Source: JADFNO01 sp965369945 (GTDB lineage Bacteria; Planctomycetota; Phycisphaerae; Phycisphaerales; SM1A02). Taken from it: a stretch of 6,674 nucleotides of DNA. Shown here one piece after another: positions 3,863 through 6,674 of this stretch; the stretch's first letter is position 1, and every line of letters starts with the position of its first letter. The notes under the pieces were generated by a model. That model was not told the DNA's origin. It saw only the letters and a program-made list of their open reading frames with translations, and did no database searches. The DNA lies in assembly GCA_965369945.1 (NCBI GenBank), contig CBDUST010000261.1, positions 1-6,674 of the forward strand, written 5' to 3'. The position numbers and the translations under genes were made by a program.

Positions 3863-6523
3863 ATGCGATCTCACTGGAGGAATGCAGTTGTTCTTTTCGC
3901 TTCGTTCCTTCTAACTGCAGCTGCGATAGCCGGCGCACCAAACGGGGGCATTCTTCGCGTCGATGATGACGCTCCGCCCGGCGGAGATGGGCTGACCTGG
4001 GACACGGCCTACCGCTTCCTGCAAGATGCGCTCGCTAACGCTTCCGGCGGCGGCATCAGCGAGATTCGCGTCGCGCAAGGTACCTACAAGCCTGACGAAG
4101 ACGAAGCCAACCCCGACGGCACCGGCAATCGCCTCGCTACGTACCAGCTCATAAACAACGTACCCCTCGTAGGCGGCTTCGCAGGTTTGAGCGCTGACAA
4201 TCCTGATGATCAAGATGCCGACTTATATGGAACCTACTTAAGCGGTGACCTCAATGGCGACGGCAAGACCAACGACGACAACAGCGAACATGTAGTGACG
4301 GTCTCGGGAGCTGGTGGAACGTACGTTATTAGGGGGATGCGCATAGTACGTGGCTTGGCAAACGGAAGCGTTAGGCGCGGAGCCGGTATACGTACCGGTA
4401 ACTCAAACCTAGTGTTACAAGAATGCTTGCTAGCCGACAATATCGCTTTTGAGGGCGGTGGTCTCTCAAGCGTTGGAGGCAACATAAGCCTCATTGGATG
4501 TACAACCTCGTCTAATCGAACCGTACAACTTGGTGGAGGACTCTATCTGGTCAACTCCGACGTCGAGATCGTTGATTGCCTGTTCGAGAAAAACCTGCCA
4601 ACACAAGGATCCGTTCCGGGAGGCGGTATTTATGCACTTGACTCGGATCTGCTGCTTAACGCGAGCAGCTTTGTCAACAACGAAGCGGAGTCGGGGGGTG
4701 GCATCTACTTCGATGGTGATACAAGCACGTTAAGTGTGACAGGCTGTGAGTTCATGAACAACTCTTGCCAGAACGGTAGTGGTGGCGCGATGTATCACTG
4801 GTCAGGGGACGCTACAGTGATTGATTCCACATTCAACGGCAACCAGTGCGGACAGAACGGCGGATCGATATATCAGCACCATGATGGTGTCTTGAGCGTG
4901 ACGGGAAGCACTTTTACCAACCATGCATGCAGCGACTCGGGAGGAGCAATCTTCACCTCTCAACTCTCAAACGCAACAATCACAAATTCCGATTTTACGA
5001 ACAATGCCAGTGGTGAGGGTCAATCGGATGGTGGTGGAGCCATTTCGCTAGCCAGCGGAGTTATTGAGGGATGTTCATTCATTGACAATAACTCGAGGTC
5101 TGGAGGGGGTATTGAATTCGATTCTAGTGTCGGCTTTGGTACTCTGTCGAATTGTGTTTTTTCTGGTAATCAAGCTAATAGAGGAGGAGGAATTTTTATT
5201 GCCGGCGGGAGCTTTGGACCTTACTTAGTCACTGGTTGTACGATTGAGTCTAACTCTGGTCAATTTAACCTGTTCGGTGCGGGCATCTTTATAGAAAACC
5301 AGAATAGCTTTACAACAATCGTCAACTCTTACATTCGAGGCAACGCAGCTATACTAAGAGGTGGCGCATTGCTGGCAGAAGGAGGCATACTAAATATTGT
5401 AAACTGTGAAGTCTCAGCAAACAGAAGCATACTAGAAGAAGGTGGCGGCATTCTGCTTCTCGGTACCGAAGCTTTTCTTATAAATACCACAATTGTCGAC
5501 AATCATGCCCTTGCTGGAATCGGCGGCGGATTGGCATTCTTCCCGGGTAGCGAAGGATCTGTGAAGGTCGCTAACTCAATCCTATGGGCTAATAGTGATA
5601 CCGAAGGTGATGGCGAGTCAGCCCAGATCAGAATTGAAGGTGGTCCGGCCGTCGTCGATTACAGCTGCATACAAGGATTAACCGGCTCGCTGGGTGGAGT
5701 GGGCAACATCGCAGAGAATCCTCTCTTTGTGGATCCGTCCGATGACGACTACCGCCTTTCGCCAGACTCACCCGTGATCGATGCCGCCGACAACACAGCT
5801 GTGCCGGAGGGCGTTGTGACCGATCTTGACGGCAATCCGCGATTTGTCGATGATCCAAATACCAGAGACACGGGAAACGGCGATCCGCCAATTGTCGATA
5901 TGGGCGCGTACGAATTCCAAGGCACTGGAATCATCGAGGCATCCCTCGACATCAAACCGGGAGCGTGCCCCAACTCCTTCAACCGGAATAGCCACGGCAT
6001 GCTGCCAGCGGCAATCCTCGGCAGCGATGACTTCGACGCCGCGCAAATCGACATCGCTTCGATAACACTTTTACGCGCTGACGGCATCGGTGGCAGCGTT
6101 GCTCCGAACGAAGGTCCGCTTGGACCTCATTCGGTGCTTGATGATGTCGGCACACCGTTTGGCGGTGAGCCGTGTGACTGTCACGCGCTTGGCGGCGACG
6201 GTTTGATCGACTTGGTCATGCACTTCAGCTCGACGGAGCTTGTCGAAGCGCTTGAGCTGAACGATCTGCCGGCAGACGCCCAAGTGCCACTCATCGTGAC
6301 CGGCGAGTTGATCGACGGCAGCCCCTTTACCGCCACGGACTGCATTCGACTCGTGCCGATCGGCGACATGAACGGCGACGGCGATGTCGGATCACTGGAC
6401 CTGATAATCCTGCTCGATTCGTTCGGGTCGTGTGCCGAGTGTGTTGACTGCCCGATGGACCTCGATGGCGACTGCACCATCGGTGCGGGTGACCTGCTCG
6501 TTCTGTTGGCCAATTGGGGTTAG
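3863..6523 (+). CDS. Secreted right-handed beta-helix protein with dockerin-like C-terminus
   Basis: The 886-residue product begins with a signal peptide (MRSHWRNAVVLFASFLLTAAAIAG-like, cleavage likely near AIAG-AP at 24/25). Next comes an opening typical of bacterial surface beta-helix proteins: LRVDDDAPPGGDGLTWDTAY (31-50) and EIRVAQGTYKPDED (67-80). A right-handed parallel beta-helix spans about residues 140-600, with some fifteen GG(G/A)I-type turns every ~27 residues. NPLFVDPSDDDYRLSPDSPVID (619-640) through DMGAYEF (679-685) resembles the choice-of-anchor Q domain. SLDIKPGACPNSFNRNS (694-710) to about 831 is a domain seen after such helices in planctomycete proteins. The end carries two dockerin-like calcium loops, D835-N837-D839-D846 and D866-D868-D870-D877, and LLANWG. 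No catalytic site was identifiable, so the role (adhesin, matrix protein or polysaccharide-active) is open. Start 3863 is chosen because AGGAGG (3851-3856) is 6 bases upstream; ATG 3857 abuts it, and GTG 3773 lacks a ribosome binding site and would bury the signal peptide. Confidence 0.9.
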   Translation: MRSHWRNAVVLFASFLLTAAAIAGAPNGGILRVDDDAPPGGDGLTWDTAYRFLQDALANASGGGISEIRVAQGTYKPDEDEANPDGTGNRLATYQLINNVPLVGGFAGLSADNPDDQDADLYGTYLSGDLNGDGKTNDDNSEHVVTVSGAGGTYVIRGMRIVRGLANGSVRRGAGIRTGNSNLVLQECLLADNIAFEGGGLSSVGGNISLIGCTTSSNRTVQLGGGLYLVNSDVEIVDCLFEKNLPTQGSVPGGGIYALDSDLLLNASSFVNNEAESGGGIYFDGDTSTLSVTGCEFMNNSCQNGSGGAMYHWSGDATVIDSTFNGNQCGQNGGSIYQHHDGVLSVTGSTFTNHACSDSGGAIFTSQLSNATITNSDFTNNASGEGQSDGGGAISLASGVIEGCSFIDNNSRSGGGIEFDSSVGFGTLSNCVFSGNQANRGGGIFIAGGSFGPYLVTGCTIESNSGQFNLFGAGIFIENQNSFTTIVNSYIRGNAAILRGGALLAEGGILNIVNCEVSANRSILEEGGGILLLGTEAFLINTTIVDNHALAGIGGGLAFFPGSEGSVKVANSILWANSDTEGDGESAQIRIEGGPAVVDYSCIQGLTGSLGGVGNIAENPLFVDPSDDDYRLSPDSPVIDAADNTAVPEGVVTDLDGNPRFVDDPNTRDTGNGDPPIVDMGAYEFQGTGIIEASLDIKPGACPNSFNRNSHGMLPAAILGSDDFDAAQIDIASITLLRADGIGGSVAPNEGPLGPHSVLDDVGTPFGGEPCDCHALGGDGLIDLVMHFSSTELVEALELNDLPADAQVPLIVTGELIDGSPFTATDCIRLVPIGDMNGDGDVGSLDLIILLDSFGSCAECVDCPMDLDGDCTIGAGDLLVLLANWG
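4379..5533 (+). repeat. Beta-helix rung repeats, GG(G/A)I and FxxN, period about 27 residues
   Basis: GG(G/A/S)(I/L/M)-type turns start at residues 173, 198, 224, 253, 278, 307, 333, 360, 391, 414, 441, 472, 500, 527 and 554, a mean spacing of about 27. Eight rungs also carry FxxN or a close variant, with Phe at 241, 270, 297, 324, 351, 378, 406 and 433. Later rungs replace the Phe with Ile, Tyr or Val. The DNA copies have diverged, so this is a protein-level repeat rather than a recent tandem array. Confidence 0.85.
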
Positions 6524-6556
6524 GAAGAACACACAGAGGCGGAGTCGGATGGCGAT

Positions 6557-6674
6557 CTATGGGGCGGGCCCCTGACCGGCGTCGAGCGTTCTGCGCCCCA
6601 TGCCGGCCTTCTGCTCATAACGCCCATCGCCGGCACGCACGTATTTCGTGAAGCCGAGACGATCGACATTGACG
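6557..6674 (-). CDS. C-terminal end of an unidentified protein (5' truncated by window)
   Basis: On the minus strand a frame runs from the window edge (6673) to a TAG at 6559-6557 and gives 38 residues, beginning VNVDRLGFTKYVRAGDGRYE and ending GPAP. Third positions are mostly G or C and the residue mix looks like a real protein. Of the other two minus frames, one closes within 60 bases, and the other stays open but with a Ser/Arg-rich, shadow-like composition. The family is not recognised. The gene would converge on the beta-helix gene, with stop codons 33 bases apart. Confidence 0.55.
   Translation of the reverse strand, partial: VNVDRLGFTKYVRAGDGRYEQKAGMGRRTLDAGQGPAP
6559..6601. terminator. 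Stem-loop downstream of the beta-helix gene
   Basis: ATGGGGCG (6559-6566) pairs perfectly with CGCCCCAT (6594-6601) around a 27-base loop. A smaller GGGG-CGGG-CCCC hairpin (6561-6572) competes with it. It starts 36 bases after the beta-helix stop codon and overlaps the end of the proposed minus-strand gene. It could stop transcription of the plus-strand gene, but no T-run follows. Confidence 0.3.

Noticed and set aside
5628..6087. Several minus-strand ORFs opposite the C-terminal half of the beta-helix gene
   Set aside because: They are antisense to conserved domains and show no motifs or ribosome binding sites.

Overview
The window looks like part of a planctomycete chromosome, most like the Phycisphaerae-type lineages. 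This is inferred from four things: a fairly GC-rich sequence with strong G/C preference at third codon positions, a long secreted beta-helix protein ending in a dockerin-like pair of calcium loops and a terminal LLANWG, a decayed second copy of that ending, and a ribosomal protein S2 with a long acidic tail. No mobile element, CRISPR array, tRNA or rRNA was seen.

Layout. Bases 1-92 are the end of an unidentified gene, closed by a 14-bp perfect stem terminator (130-180). A leader of about 250 bases with several competing base-pairings precedes rpsB (S2, 428-1321), followed after 95 bases by tsf (EF-Ts, 1417-2235), the conserved translation pair. A convergent SAM-dependent O-methyltransferase gene (2912 to 2247, minus strand) ends 11 bases from tsf. 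Divergent from it, across 66 bases, is a small exported protein, probably a lipoprotein, carrying four CxxCGxxKGxxxCC units (2979-3386). Bases 3387-3862 hold no intact gene, only a decayed dockerin-type gene end (3618-3674) and a stem-loop. The largest gene (3863-6523) encodes an 886-residue secreted right-handed beta-helix protein with about fifteen rungs, a choice-of-anchor Q-like segment, a planctomycete-type C-terminal domain and a dockerin-like end. The last ~118 bases are probably the 3' end of an unidentified minus-strand gene.

Function. rpsB and tsf serve translation. The methyltransferase, Cys-rich protein and beta-helix protein share no obvious pathway. The latter two are exported and presumably act in the periplasm or at the cell surface. 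The best candidate for something poorly described is the Cys-rich repeat protein with its divergent methyltransferase partner. Also notable are the switch-like rpsB leader and the beta-helix gene, whose repeat region is far more AT-rich than its ends and carries GG(G/A)I plus FxxN repeats like those of chlamydial Pmp proteins. I see no convincing multi-gene novel system.
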